From Brachybacterium sp. FME24 (GTDB lineage Bacteria; Actinomycetota; Actinomycetes; Actinomycetales; Dermabacteraceae), in assembly GCF_014897705.1 (NCBI RefSeq), contig NZ_JABUXV010000004.1, forward strand, positions 62,001 through 126,000: DNA of 64,000 nt, written 5' to 3'. Below are positions 26,247 through 35,642 of the stretch, piece by piece (position 1 is the stretch's first letter; each line of letters opens with the position of its first letter). The notes beneath the pieces are model-generated. The model saw only the letters and a list, made by a program, of their open reading frames with translations. It was not told the origin of the DNA and made no database searches. The translations under genes and the position numbers were made by a program.

Positions 26247-29177
26247 ATGGCGACACGTACGTCTTCCCCCGCACGTGCGTCGAAAGGCTCGTCCCGGAGC
26301 TCGGCTGCAGGTAGTTCCCGCACCACCGGTTCCGCGACGCATGACCCCTCGACGCTTCCTCTGCCGGTGCGCGCAGTGCGCTCCGGCTATCTCGCGCTCG
26401 CGCGCATGGTCGGCGGCTTCGTCCGCTCCATCGGCGTTGCGCGCTGGGAGGTCTCCGCCGAGCAGCGGCGCGACGGCTACGCGCTGTTCCTCCTGCTGAT
26501 CGCCGCCCTGGTGGCCGTCGTCGAGTGGTGGCAGTCCTCCGGCCCCGTGTTCGGTGCCGTGCATACGGTGGTCGCGGGTACTTTCGGCATCTCCTCCATG
26601 GTGATCCCCCTGCTCGCAGCAGGATGGGCGCTGCGCATGTTCCGCCGCCCGGATCAGGTGCGCGCGAACAGTCGCATCGCGATCGGTATCGCGCTCCTGC
26701 TCACCGCCCTCTCGGCGATCGCCTCCGTCTCCGCGCGCCTGCCGGCGCCGGCCGACGGCATCGACAACCTGGCTCGTGGGGGAGGGGTGCTCGGGTACCT
26801 CGCTGCCGCGCCGCTCGAAGCGCTGCTGCCGCCGGTCGCGGTCATCGTCATCCATTCCGTGCTCATCGCCTTCGGGATCCTCGTGCTCACGGCGACGCCG
26901 GTCGAATCGATCCCGGCGCGCGTGCGCGGCGTCTACGACGTCATGGTCGGCAACAGCGAGGACGAGGACGCCGAGCGGGTGGCCGTCGGCCTGCGCCCGC
27001 GTCGCGGGGGCCCCGAGCTCCACGAGCAGGCCACGCAGGCGCAGCCCTCCGGGCGTACGCGACGCCGCAGCCGCAAGGAGAAGGCCGAGGCGGCCGCCGC
27101 TGAGCGGGATCACGAGAGCTTCGGCTACGCGGGGGACGAGGCGTTCCAGCAGGGCGTCAGCGAGGAAGCCGCTGCCGCGGCGGCGAAGAAGAAGGGCCGC
27201 ACGTCCGGCCCGCGACGCGGTGCGCCGGCCGACTCGACCGAGGTCTTCGACGTGGTGGAGGGGGAGAACCACCGCGCCAAGACGTTCCCCGGCAAGGGCG
27301 GGAAGCAGACTCCCGATGCCACCACCGAGATGCCAACCGCCGCGGCCGCCAAGAGTGCCGGCGCGACCAAGCCTGCGGCCACCAAGCCAGCGCCGACCAA
27401 GGCTCCGGAAGCTCAGAAGCCGGAGCTGGTGCAGCCCCCCATGGGCGACCTGCCCCGTGCTGGGGAGCAGCTCGAGCTGGCCGGCGACGTCGTGTACACG
27501 CTGCCGGAATCGTCCTTCCTCCTGGAGGGCGCGCCGCACAAGACGCGTTCCGAGGCCAACGACCAGGTGGTCGCTGCGCTCGAGGAGGTCTTCGAGCAGT
27601 TCAACGTCAACGCCAAGGTGGTCGACTTCTCCCGCGGGCCGACGGTCACGCGCTACGAGGTCGAGCTCGCCCCCGGCACCAAGGTCGAGAAGGTCACGGC
27701 CCTGGACAAGAACATCTCCTACGCAGTGGCCAGCTCCGACGTGCGCATCCTCTCGCCGATCCCCGGCAAGAAGGCCATCGGCATCGAGATTCCCAACACC
27801 GACCGCGAGACCGTCGTCCTCGGTGACGTGCTGCGCAGCTCGGTCGCACGCCGGAACGAGCATCCGCTGGTCATGGGCGTGGGCAAGGACGTCGAGGGCG
27901 GTTACGTCATCGCGAACCTCGCCAAGATGCCGCACCTGCTGGTGGCAGGTGCCACCGGTGCCGGCAAGTCGGTCTTCGTGAACTCGATGATCACGTCGAT
28001 CCTCATGCGCGCGACCCCCGAGGAGGTGCGCATGGTGCTGGTCGACCCCAAGCGCGTCGAGCTCTCCATCTATGAGGGCATCCCGCACCTGATCACCCCG
28101 ATCATCACCAACCCGAAGAAGGCCGCCGAAGCCCTCGAATGGGTGGTCAAGGAGATGGACGCCCGCTACGACGACCTCGCCGCCTTCGGGTACAAGCATG
28201 TCGACGACTTCAACAAGGCGGTGCGTGCAGGCGACGTCACCCTGCCCCCCGGCAGCGAGCGCCGCCTGGCCCCGTACCCGTACCTGCTGGTCGTGGTCGA
28301 CGAGCTCGCGGATCTCATGATGGTGGCGCCGAGGGACGTGGAGGCGTCCATCCAGCGCATCACCCAGCTGGCGCGAGCGGCCGGGATCCACCTGATCCTG
28401 GCCACGCAGCGACCCTCGGTCGACGTGGTCACCGGCATCATCAAGGCCAACGTTCCCAGCCGGCTCGCCTTCTCCACCTCCTCGCTGCAGGACTCGCGGG
28501 TCATCCTCGACTCCGTCGGCGCGGAGAAGCTGATCGGTCAGGGCGACGCCCTGTTCCACCCGATGGGCAAGGCCAAGCCGATGCGCGTGCAGGGCGCCTG
28601 GGTCAACGAGTCGGAGATCCACAAGGTCGTCGACCATGTCAAGACCCAGATGAAGCCCAACTACCGCGAGGACGTCCAGGTCGTCGCCGTCAAGAAGCAG
28701 ATCGACGATGACATCGGCGATGACCTCGACGTGCTGCTGCAGGCGACCGAGCTCGTGGTGACCACGCAGTTCGGCTCCACCTCGATGCTGCAGCGCAAGC
28801 TGCGCGTGGGGTTCGCCAAGGCCGGCCGCCTCATGGACCTGCTCGAGTCGCGCGAGATCGTCGGCCCCTCCGAGGGATCCAAGGCCCGCGACGTGATGAT
28901 CCATCCCGACGAGCTCGGCACTGCCATCGCGCGGATCCGCGGCGAGGAGGTCCCGAGCTCCGAGGCGGACGAGCCCTACAGCGACGACCACTCCGTCGAC
29001 CTCGAAGCGGACCCGCCCCCCGGCGCTCCCGTGGGCGAGGACGACTCCGCACCCGCGCAGAGCGAGAATCGGTACGCGACCGACCCGCTGGCCGATGACG
29101 GGTCCGAGCCGGCCACCGACTATTACGACGAGGATGATGAGGACGGGCAGGACGCCTGGAGCCTCACCGGCCGCTGA
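26247..29177 (+). CDS. ftsK: DNA translocase FtsK
   Basis: Septal ATP-driven DNA pump that clears chromosome ends at division and activates XerCD. From the ATG at 26247 it has 976 residues: a basic head, about four membrane helices (~75–225), a Lys/Ala/Pro-rich linker (~230–400), the alpha/beta motor with Walker A GATGAGKSVFVNS (~569) and Walker B VVVDELADLMM, and the C-terminal gamma winged-helix (LRVGFAKAGRLMDLLESREIVGPSEGSKARDV) that reads KOPS-like DNA. The start is chosen because TACCCT lies seven bases before it; an earlier in-frame ATG at 26169 looks like upstream sequence. Confidence 0.96.
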   Translation: MATRTSSPARASKGSSRSSAAGSSRTTGSATHDPSTLPLPVRAVRSGYLALARMVGGFVRSIGVARWEVSAEQRRDGYALFLLLIAALVAVVEWWQSSGPVFGAVHTVVAGTFGISSMVIPLLAAGWALRMFRRPDQVRANSRIAIGIALLLTALSAIASVSARLPAPADGIDNLARGGGVLGYLAAAPLEALLPPVAVIVIHSVLIAFGILVLTATPVESIPARVRGVYDVMVGNSEDEDAERVAVGLRPRRGGPELHEQATQAQPSGRTRRRSRKEKAEAAAAERDHESFGYAGDEAFQQGVSEEAAAAAAKKKGRTSGPRRGAPADSTEVFDVVEGENHRAKTFPGKGGKQTPDATTEMPTAAAAKSAGATKPAATKPAPTKAPEAQKPELVQPPMGDLPRAGEQLELAGDVVYTLPESSFLLEGAPHKTRSEANDQVVAALEEVFEQFNVNAKVVDFSRGPTVTRYEVELAPGTKVEKVTALDKNISYAVASSDVRILSPIPGKKAIGIEIPNTDRETVVLGDVLRSSVARRNEHPLVMGVGKDVEGGYVIANLAKMPHLLVAGATGAGKSVFVNSMITSILMRATPEEVRMVLVDPKRVELSIYEGIPHLITPIITNPKKAAEALEWVVKEMDARYDDLAAFGYKHVDDFNKAVRAGDVTLPPGSERRLAPYPYLLVVVDELADLMMVAPRDVEASIQRITQLARAAGIHLILATQRPSVDVVTGIIKANVPSRLAFSTSSLQDSRVILDSVGAEKLIGQGDALFHPMGKAKPMRVQGAWVNESEIHKVVDHVKTQMKPNYREDVQVVAVKKQIDDDIGDDLDVLLQATELVVTTQFGSTSMLQRKLRVGFAKAGRLMDLLESREIVGPSEGSKARDVMIHPDELGTAIARIRGEEVPSSEADEPYSDDHSVDLEADPPPGAPVGEDDSAPAQSENRYATDPLADDGSEPATDYYDEDDEDGQDAWSLTGR

Positions 29178-29246
29178 GCGTCCCTCCTCCCCGCTGCCCC
29201 GTCGGCTCCGACCACCGCCTCCACCCTCCACCCCGCAGGAGCACCG

Positions 29247-29840
29247 ATGAGCACACCCCGTACGGACCCGGTCCCGCTCTGGAACATCGCGAACATCCTC
29301 ACCATGGTGCGGTGCGCCATGGTCCCGGTGCTGGTGGTGCTTGCCGTCCTCTTCCCGGACTCCGTCCCCGGGCGCCTGCTCGTGGCGGCGGTGTTCGTGC
29401 TCGCGATGATCACGGACTTCCTGGACGGATACCTGGCACGCAGCCGGAACCTGATCACGGACTTCGGCAAGATCGTCGACCCCATCGCGGACAAGGCGAT
29501 GACCGGGGCGGCGCTGATCATGCTGTCGATCTGGGAGTACGTCCCGTGGTGGATGACCATCCTGATCCTGGTCCGCGAGATCGGCATCACCGTGATGCGC
29601 TTCACCATCCTGAAGTACGGCGCACTGCCTGCGAACATGGCGGGCAAGGCGAAGACGATGGTCCAGACCGTCGCGATCAGCTTCTGCCTGATCCCCTTCG
29701 AGCTGTGGTGGGGGCCGGCGCGCTGGATCGGCCTCGCGCTGGTGCTGCTCGCCGTGGTCCTGACCGTGTGGTCCGGCCTCGTCAACCTCAAGGACGGCCT
29801 GCGACTGCGTCGTGAAGCCCTCGCCGGCGGCGCTGCGTGA
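29247..29840 (+). CDS. pgsA: CDP-diacylglycerol–glycerol-3-phosphate phosphatidyltransferase
   Basis: Integral membrane enzyme making phosphatidylglycerol phosphate. The 197 residues hold about six helices and the complete CDP-alcohol phosphotransferase motif D-x2-DG-x2-AR-x8-G-x3-D-x3-D, seen as DFLDGYLARSRNLI then TDFGKIVDPIADK at residues ~58–83. GCAGGAG precedes the ATG. Its end overlaps the pncC start (GTGA). The family is certain; specificity for glycerol-3-phosphate is inferred from the ftsK–pgsA–cinA order. Confidence 0.94.
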   Translation: MSTPRTDPVPLWNIANILTMVRCAMVPVLVVLAVLFPDSVPGRLLVAAVFVLAMITDFLDGYLARSRNLITDFGKIVDPIADKAMTGAALIMLSIWEYVPWWMTILILVREIGITVMRFTILKYGALPANMAGKAKTMVQTVAISFCLIPFELWWGPARWIGLALVLLAVVLTVWSGLVNLKDGLRLRREALAGGAA

Positions 29841-30313
29841 CCTCAGATCCCGCTGCGATCATCGACCGGGCAGCCGAGCTCGGGCTGACGATCGCGACGG
29901 CGGAGTCCCTGACGGCCGGTGCCGTGGTCGCCCGTCTGGTCGACGTCCCCGGAGCGAGCGCCGTCATCGCCGGGGGAGCGGCCTGCTACTCCTACTCCGC
30001 CAAGTCGCGTGTGCTCGGCGTGGACGCCGGCCTGCTCGTGAGCAGGGGAGCCGTGGCGCCCGAAGTGGCCACCGCGATGGCGGACGGGGCGCTCGCGCTG
30101 TACGGCACGGATCTCGCGGTGGCCACGACGGGGGTGGCCGGACCGGGCCCGGACGAGCGTGGCGTGCCGGAGGGGACCCTCTGGGTGGGCCTTGCCCGAC
30201 GGGACGGCGAGACCTCTGTCCGTGAACTCCATCTCAGCGGTGGAAGGGCCAGGATCCGGGCGGCAGCTGTCGACGCCGCGCTCGAGGACCTGGGGTCCGC
30301 CCTCGGCTGCTGA
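29837..30313 (+). CDS. pncC: Nicotinamide-nucleotide amidohydrolase (CinA C-terminal domain)
   Basis: Deamidates nicotinamide mononucleotide in NAD salvage. The 158 residues correspond to the CinA C-terminal domain alone, with TIATAESLTAGAVVARLVDVPGAS, GGAACYSYSAKSRVLGV and AVATTGVAGPGPDERGVPEGTLWVGL. The N-terminal MoCF-like domain of full CinA is absent, as in most actinobacteria. It is coupled to pgsA by a four-base overlap and lies upstream of clgR, the normal order. Confidence 0.94.
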   Translation: MTSDPAAIIDRAAELGLTIATAESLTAGAVVARLVDVPGASAVIAGGAACYSYSAKSRVLGVDAGLLVSRGAVAPEVATAMADGALALYGTDLAVATTGVAGPGPDERGVPEGTLWVGLARRDGETSVRELHLSGGRARIRAAAVDAALEDLGSALGC

Positions 30314-30403
30314 GCTCACCTGCAGGTCATCACGGCGTGACGGTGCTTCCTCCTCAGGGTCTCGTCATGCACAATTCTCAGCGAGCCCTGCGAGGCGGAC
30401 CAC

Positions 30404-30409
30404 TAGACT
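30404..30409 (+). promoter_or_regulatory. Candidate -10 (TAGACT) of clgR
   Basis: TAGACT lies ~110 bases before the clgR ATG, in the gap after pncC. No clear -35 is present. Confidence 0.4.
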
Positions 30410-30517
30410 CTGGGGAACACTCTGGAGGGTCGGGGCGTTGTGATGATCGTGATGACTTCCATGCACCGCACCCCTGAGGTGTTCCACCAGTTCAACCAGA
30501 GGAAGGGAGGCAAGGCC

Positions 30518-30823
30518 ATGGTCCTGTTCCGTCAGGAGCTCGGGGACGTGCTGCGCGATGCTCGTCGTACCCAGGGCCGCACGCTGCGGCAGGTGTCCTC
30601 CGACGCCCGCGTGTCCCTGGGCTACCTCAGCGAGATCGAGCGCGGCCAGAAGGAGGCCTCCAGCGAGCTGCTGGTCTCCGTGACCGATGCCCTGGGTCTC
30701 CCGCTGTCCTTCGTCCTGCGCGAGGTGTCCGATCGGATCGCCGTCGCGGAGCGCGTCACCATCCCCGACACCGTTCCCGAGGGCCTCGCCGACGACGCGA
30801 GCCCGCTGGTCGGCGCTCACTGA
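30518..30823 (+). CDS. clgR: Transcriptional regulator ClgR (XRE family)
   Basis: Activator of clp protease and other stress genes in actinobacteria. From the ATG at 30518 it has 101 residues. The helix-turn-helix is [42 protein letters not shown], almost the family consensus, followed by the short C-terminal helix [23 protein letters not shown] seven bases upstream supports this start; further ATGs upstream in the same frame would add a non-family extension. In relatives ClgR is itself a Clp substrate. DUF3046 and recA follow. Confidence 0.94.
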   Translation: MVLFRQELGDVLRDARRTQGRTLRQVSSDARVSLGYLSEIERGQKEASSELLVSVTDALGLPLSFVLREVSDRIAVAERVTIPDTVPEGLADDASPLVGAH

Positions 30824-30824
30824 G

Positions 30825-31049
30825 GTGCGGCGCAGCGAGTTCACGGAGCTGGCCGATCATGTGTTCGGCCCGGCCCTGGCCCGCACCTACACGCGTGACC
30901 TCGTGCTCGAGGACGCCGGCGGCCTGACCGCCGAGCAGGCCCTCGAGCACGGGGTTCGTGTGCGCACGGTATGGACAGCTCTCTGCGAGGCGATGGACGT
31001 GCCGGAGTCCCGGCGCTGGGAAGTTCCCCTCCAGCAGCGACGACGCTGA
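30825..31049 (+). CDS. DUF3046 family protein
   Basis: A 74-residue cytoplasmic protein of unknown function that sits between clgR and recA in many actinobacteria. Characteristic residues are MRRSEFTELADHVFGPALARTY at the start and LTAEQALEHGVRVRTVWTALCEAMDVPESRRWE at the end. The GTG start lies one base after the clgR stop, so the pair is probably coupled. Known only as a domain of unknown function. Confidence 0.9.
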   Translation: MRRSEFTELADHVFGPALARTYTRDLVLEDAGGLTAEQALEHGVRVRTVWTALCEAMDVPESRRWEVPLQQRRR

Positions 31050-31193
31050 CTCTGCCCGGATCTCCCCGGGTGTCGCGAGCATGAGGTACGGGCACGCTGC
31101 TCTCCGAGATGCCGCACGACGCACCTCGATGCCGTACGCCATGGCGGGAAGCCGTGCGACACGCCGCGACGCACCCTCTGGAAACGCGCATGT

Positions 31194-31209
31194 TCGAACG
31201 CCTGTTCGG
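31194..31209 (+). promoter_or_regulatory. SOS (LexA) box upstream of recA
   Basis: TCGAAC-GCCT-GTTCGG matches the Gram-positive/mycobacterial LexA consensus TCGAAC-N4-GTTCGA with one mismatch. It abuts a TACAGT -10 at 31210–31215, so LexA binding would block that promoter. Confidence 0.85.
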
Positions 31210-31215
31210 TACAGT
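31210..31215 (+). promoter_or_regulatory. -10 element (TACAGT) of recA
   Basis: Lies immediately after the SOS box, ~170 bases before the recA ATG. The 335-base gap from 31050 to 31384 holds this promoter region and the long recA leader, with no supported gene. Confidence 0.55.
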
Positions 31216-31384
31216 GGTCCCTGACGGTCTCCCCCGGCACCACGTCCACGATCTTGTCTTTCCTCCCCACTGACCGGTCATCCACACCGGGATCGGGGTG
31301 GCAACGAATGTCGGGACCGCCGCCTACTGTGGCCGCAAGGTCAAGACGTCGGCACTCCCGGCCCCCCAGGAAGGAACGAAGCAC

Positions 31385-32497
31385 ATGGCTGCTCCCAAGT
31401 CAGCTGGATCCAAGACGGTCGCCTCCAAGGATCGCGGCTCGTCGCTCGACAATGCTCTCGCGCAGATCGATCGGCAGTTCGGAAAGGGCTCGATCATGCG
31501 CCTGGGTGATGACACCCGGCCCCCGGTCGAGGTCATCCCCACCGGCTCCGTCGCCCTGGATGCCGCTCTCGGCATCGGTGGCCTGCCCCGTGGCCGTGTC
31601 GTCGAGGTCTATGGTCCGGAATCCTCCGGCAAGACCACGCTCGCCCTGCATGCCGTGGCCAATGCGCAGCGCAACGGCGGTATCGCGGCGTTCATCGACG
31701 CCGAGCACGCGATGGACCCGGAGTACGCCAAGAAGCTGGGCGTCGATACCGACGCCCTCCTGGTCTCCCAGCCGGACACCGGCGAGCAGGCCCTCGAGAT
31801 CACCGACATGCTGATCCGCTCCGGTGCGCTGGACATCGTGGTCATCGACTCCGTGGCCGCGTTGGTGCCCAAGGCCGAGATCGAGGGCGAGATGGGCGAC
31901 ACCCACGTCGGCCTGCAGGCTCGCCTCATGTCGCAGGCGCTGCGCAAGCTCGCCGGTGCGCTGTCCACCTCGGGCACCACCGCGATCTTCATCAACCAGC
32001 TGCGCGAGAAGATCGGTGTCTTCTTCGGCAGCCCGGAGACCACCACCGGCGGCAAGGCGCTGAAGTTCTACGCCTCCGTGCGGATGGACATCCGCCGGAT
32101 CGAGACCCTCAAGTCCGGCACCGATTCCGTGGGCAACCGCACCCGCGTCAAGGTCGTCAAGAACAAGATGGCCCCGCCCTTCAAGCAGGCCGAGTTCGAC
32201 ATCCTGTACGGCGAGGGCATCTCCCGCGAGGGCGGGCTGATCGACCTCGGCGTCGAGCACGGCATCGTTCGCAAGTCCGGTGCCTGGTTCACCTACGAGG
32301 GTGACCAGCTCGGCCAGGGCAAGGAGAACTCCCGCCAGTTCCTCAAGGACAACCCGGATCTCGCGGTCGAGATCGAGGAGAAGATCCTGCGCACCCTCGG
32401 AGTCGGCAAATACGCCGCTGAACCGGTGGAGGCGGCGACAGAGGCCGCGCTCGGCGAGGACGAGTTCCTCGACGAGGACGTCCCCGCCACCATCTGA
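31385..32497 (+). CDS. recA: Recombinase RecA
   Basis: Strand-exchange ATPase and LexA co-protease. From the ATG at 31385, preceded by AGGAAGGA, it has 370 residues. Visible elements are [16 protein letters not shown], the Walker [10 protein letters not shown] at ~residue 77, [20 protein letters not shown], Walker [24 protein letters not shown], loop L2 [32 protein letters not shown] and an acidic C-terminal tail. No intein interrupts it. Its promoter carries an SOS box, so it is DNA-damage induced. recX follows three bases later. Confidence 0.99.
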   Translation: MAAPKSAGSKTVASKDRGSSLDNALAQIDRQFGKGSIMRLGDDTRPPVEVIPTGSVALDAALGIGGLPRGRVVEVYGPESSGKTTLALHAVANAQRNGGIAAFIDAEHAMDPEYAKKLGVDTDALLVSQPDTGEQALEITDMLIRSGALDIVVIDSVAALVPKAEIEGEMGDTHVGLQARLMSQALRKLAGALSTSGTTAIFINQLREKIGVFFGSPETTTGGKALKFYASVRMDIRRIETLKSGTDSVGNRTRVKVVKNKMAPPFKQAEFDILYGEGISREGGLIDLGVEHGIVRKSGAWFTYEGDQLGQGKENSRQFLKDNPDLAVEIEEKILRTLGVGKYAAEPVEAATEAALGEDEFLDEDVPATI

Positions 32498-32500
32498 TCC

Positions 32501-33184
32501 ATGGCGGATCACCTCCCGGCCGGGAGCGGCCGCGACGACCACGAGATCGCCGCGGCCGCTCCCGTCTCTCTCGCCCATATTCCCACCGCGCCCGAGATCC
32601 GCGCCGATCTCTCGCAGCGCACCCACGAGATCCTCAACTCGCCCCCCACCGCGGCGGACCCCCTGTCGGCGGAGCGGGAGAAGGCCGTCGTGCACGAGTG
32701 TCGGTACCTGATGAGGCTCCTGTCGACGCGCAGACGCTCCGCCGGGGAGATGCGCCAGCGGCTCGAGAAGCGCGAGGTCCCCGCCGATGTCGCCCACGAG
32801 ACCATGGCCCGGATCGATCGCGCCGGACTGATCGACGACGCCGCCTTCGCCCGCGACTGGGTGCAGCAGCGTCGAGAGCTGCGCGCTCTGGGCGACGAGG
32901 CCCTGCGCCGTGAACTGCACAAGCGTTGGGTAGCTGCCCCCCTCATCGACGCAGCGCTGATCGCGGGGGAGAGCGACGAGGAATCACGGTGTCGTGCGCT
33001 GGTGCGATCTCGCATCGGCTATCGCGACCGCGAGCAGCTGAGCACCGAACGCGACGGCAGCCATCGCCGCCGACTCTCCCGGCGCCTGGATGCCCTGCTC
33101 ACCCGCAAGGGCTACCCCGGAAGCCTGGCGGTCCACGTGATCGCCGGCGAGCTGCGCGAGGCCGCGAGCAGCCCTGAGCGCTGA
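32501..33184 (+). CDS. recX: RecA regulator RecX
   Basis: Modulates RecA filament growth. The 227 residues start with a ~60-residue Ala/Asp-rich extension and then show the RecX helical repeats: CRYLMRLLSTRRRSAGEMRQRLEKREVPADVAHETMARIDRAGLIDDAAFARDWVQQR-type sequence and LRRELHKRWV. It follows recA by three bases and shares its SOS promoter. A 7-bp hairpin (CAGCCCT/AGGGCTG, 33169–33190) overlaps the stop codon. Confidence 0.94.
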   Translation: MADHLPAGSGRDDHEIAAAAPVSLAHIPTAPEIRADLSQRTHEILNSPPTAADPLSAEREKAVVHECRYLMRLLSTRRRSAGEMRQRLEKREVPADVAHETMARIDRAGLIDDAAFARDWVQQRRELRALGDEALRRELHKRWVAAPLIDAALIAGESDEESRCRALVRSRIGYRDREQLSTERDGSHRRRLSRRLDALLTRKGYPGSLAVHVIAGELREAASSPER

Positions 33185-33334
33185 GGGCTGGGCGCTCTTC
33201 GAACTGCGCAGGTGACAGGAGCTCCCACCGAGGAACGTCGGACGCGCCGCAGCCGGGGACTCTCCGGGCGAGTGCCGCCCAGGCGCCCCGGCGGGAGGCG
33301 CACAGTGGCTCGCTCGCCGTACCCTGGAGGCACT

Positions 33335-34930
33335 ATGTCCCTCAGCACTCCCCCTTCTGACCTCGCCTCCGACGATCAGCACGTCGTCTCGCCCCGCGGC
33401 ACCTACCAGGTGCGCACCTTCGGGTGCCAGATGAACGTCCATGACTCCGAGCGCCTGACCGGCATGCTCGAGGACTCCGGGCTCGTCGCCGCACCGGCTG
33501 AGGCCGATCCCCGTCGCGGCGAGGTCGACGTCGTCGTGTTCAACACCTGCGCGGTGCGCGAGAACGCCGACAACAAGCTCTACGGCACCCTCGGGTCGCT
33601 GCGGCCGGGGAAGGACGCGAACCCCGGCATGCAGATCGCCGTCGGCGGCTGCCTCGCTCAGAAGGATCGCGCCACCATCGTCGAGCGCGCACCCTGGGTC
33701 GACGTCGTCTTCGGCACCCACAACATCGGCTCGCTGCCGGTGCTGCTGGAGCGGGCCCGCCACAATGCCGAGGCGCAGGTGGAGATCCTGGAGTCGCTCG
33801 AGGTGTTCCCCTCCACTCTGCCCACGCGGCGCGATTCCGTGTACGCGGCATGGGTGTCGATCAGCGTCGGCTGCAACAACACCTGCACCTTCTGCATCGT
33901 CCCGTCGCTGCGAGGGAAGGAGAAGGACCGTCGGCCAGGAGAGATCCTCGCGGAGGTGCGCGACGTCGTCGATGCCGGCGCGATCGAGGTGACCCTGCTG
34001 GGACAGAACGTGAACTCCTACGGGGTCGAGTTCGGCGACCGCAGCGCCTTCGCGAAGCTGCTGCGGTCCTGCGGCGACATCGACGGACTGGAGCGGGTGC
34101 GGTTCACGTCCCCGCATCCCGCGATGTTCACCGATGACGTGATCGATGCGATGGCCGAGACTCCCCACGTCATGCCGCAGCTGCACATGCCGCTGCAGTC
34201 CGGCTCCGACGACGTGCTGCGCCGGATGAAGCGCTCCTATCGGGGCAAGAAGTTCCTCGGCATCCTCGACAAGGTGCGTGCACGCATCCCCGAGGCCGCC
34301 ATCACGACCGACATCATCGTCGGCTTCCCCGGGGAGACCGAGGGCGACTTCCAGCGCACCCTCGACGTCGTCGAGGCCTCCCGCTTCGCCAGCGCGTTCA
34401 CCTTCCAGTACTCGATCCGGCCCGGGACCCCTGCTGCGACCATGGGGGATCAGATCCCGAAGGAGGTCGTGCAGGAGCGATACGAGCGGCTGACGGCGCT
34501 GCAGGACCGCATCACGTACGAGGAGAACCAGAAGCTCGAGGGCAGCACCGTCGAAGTCCTCGTCGCCGAGGGGGAGGGAGAGCGTGCCGCCGAGACGCAC
34601 CGCATCTCCGGTCGCGCCCGTGACCATCGACTGGTGCACGTCTCGCTGCCGGCGGACCTCCCGAAAGCTTCTCGTCCCCGCCCTGGAGACCTGGTCACCG
34701 CGAGGGTCACCCGTGCCGCACCGTTCTATCTGATCGCCGACAGTGCACTGGCCGTCCAGCCGGGCGCGGCGCCTTCCCGCGAGCAGTTCTCGGTGCGGCG
34801 CACCCGCTCCGGGGATGCTTGGGAGGCCGGCGTGCAGGGGCAGAGCGCCGGATCCTCCTGCGGCGCCGGCACCGGCGCGAGTGGTGCTGGCGCGGTCACC
34901 CTCGGGATGCCGAGCCTGCGCCGACCCTGA
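33335..34930 (+). CDS. miaB: tRNA-2-methylthio-N6-isopentenyladenosine synthase
   Basis: Radical-SAM methylthiotransferase acting on i6A37 of tRNA, the step after MiaA. From the ATG at 33335 (GGAGG upstream; TACCCT nine bases before it) it has 531 residues. The N-terminal UPF0004 domain holds three cluster cysteines ([20 protein letters not shown]); the radical-SAM triad is C180-x3-C184-x2-C187 in [12 protein letters not shown]; a TRAM domain follows. The last ~60 residues are an atypical Gly/Ala/Ser-rich tail. miaA lies 0.7 kb downstream. Confidence 0.97.
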   Translation: MSLSTPPSDLASDDQHVVSPRGTYQVRTFGCQMNVHDSERLTGMLEDSGLVAAPAEADPRRGEVDVVVFNTCAVRENADNKLYGTLGSLRPGKDANPGMQIAVGGCLAQKDRATIVERAPWVDVVFGTHNIGSLPVLLERARHNAEAQVEILESLEVFPSTLPTRRDSVYAAWVSISVGCNNTCTFCIVPSLRGKEKDRRPGEILAEVRDVVDAGAIEVTLLGQNVNSYGVEFGDRSAFAKLLRSCGDIDGLERVRFTSPHPAMFTDDVIDAMAETPHVMPQLHMPLQSGSDDVLRRMKRSYRGKKFLGILDKVRARIPEAAITTDIIVGFPGETEGDFQRTLDVVEASRFASAFTFQYSIRPGTPAATMGDQIPKEVVQERYERLTALQDRITYEENQKLEGSTVEVLVAEGEGERAAETHRISGRARDHRLVHVSLPADLPKASRPRPGDLVTARVTRAAPFYLIADSALAVQPGAAPSREQFSVRRTRSGDAWEAGVQGQSAGSSCGAGTGASGAGAVTLGMPSLRRP

Positions 34931-34948
34931 GATGCTCGGGATGAGAAA

Positions 34949-34979
34949 CGGCCGACGCCCCTGTGCGGGATGTCGGCCG
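34949..34979. terminator. Bidirectional hairpin between miaB and ybjN-like gene
   Basis: An 8-bp perfect outer stem (CGGCCGAC / GTCGGCCG) with further partial CCC/GGG pairing inside lies between convergent stops. Confidence 0.65.
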
Positions 34980-35011
34980 GTCCTGATCAGCAGGTGCTCG
35001 CCTGCCGAATG

Positions 35012-35497
35012 TCAGCTGTCGAGCTCGTCGAGCTCCGCGCCGAGGCGCTCTTCGAGGCTCTTGAAGAAAGCGATCACGGTGCTCAGACCGCATGTGATGG
35101 CGCTGTCGATCTGCGAGTCCAGGGCGCCGGCGCGGTAGTCCGCGGCGAGCTCGCCGTAGACGCCGAGCAGACCTTCGGACTCGCGGCGCACGTAGACCTT
35201 GGGCCAGACCCGGTTCATGTTCCACTCATTGCAGAGCTTGATCATCTCGACCTTGCGCGAGACGTCCACGGAGTGGCTCCAGCGGCCGCGAGTCTGCAGC
35301 ACGCCGTGGTCCTCTCCGGTCAGCATGAACTGGAACCGGTAGTCGTCGAAGCGGGCGCGGAGGATCTCCGGGTGCTCGTCATCCTCGACGAAGGCGTAAC
35401 CATGGCGGGTGAGGCACTCCTCGACCCTGGTCAGGGACATCGGGGCCAGACCTTCAGCCGAGTCCATCATGGAGGGGGACTCGTTCGGTGCAGTCAC
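35012..35497 (-). CDS. YbjN domain-containing protein
   Basis: A 161-residue protein of the YbjN/DUF1790 (type III secretion chaperone-like fold) family of unknown function. Recognisable segments are LTRVEECLTRHGYAFVEDDE, TRGRWSHSVDVSRKVEMIKLCNEWNMNRVWPKVYVRRE and the C-terminal CGLSTVIAFFKSLEERLG. I chose the GTG at 35497, with GAGG six bases upstream, rather than the TTG at 35509. It stands alone between miaB and miaA on the opposite strand, as in several actinobacteria. Confidence 0.85.
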   Translation of the reverse strand: MTAPNESPSMMDSAEGLAPMSLTRVEECLTRHGYAFVEDDEHPEILRARFDDYRFQFMLTGEDHGVLQTRGRWSHSVDVSRKVEMIKLCNEWNMNRVWPKVYVRRESEGLLGVYGELAADYRAGALDSQIDSAITCGLSTVIAFFKSLEERLGAELDELDS

Positions 35498-35629
35498 TTC
35501 CAACCTCAAGCAATGCAGTAGGAGATGAAATCGACCCGGGATGTCGGGCCGTCGCTCACCCTACTCCGTCCGGCTGGTTTCCACTCCGTCACCAGGCGTG
35601 ATCCGCCTGACCTCAGGCATCGGCGCAGG

Positions 35630-35635
35630 TAGGGT
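35630..35635 (+). promoter_or_regulatory. -10 element (TAGGGT) for leaderless miaA mRNA
   Basis: TAGGGT ends seven bases before the miaA ATG; no Shine-Dalgarno is present. Confidence 0.6.
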
Positions 35636-35642
35636 GCCCACC

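Noticed and set aside
26085..29231. A 1048-codon minus-strand frame opposite ftsK
   Set aside because: Complement of the ftsK codon pattern; low-complexity translation and no start signals.
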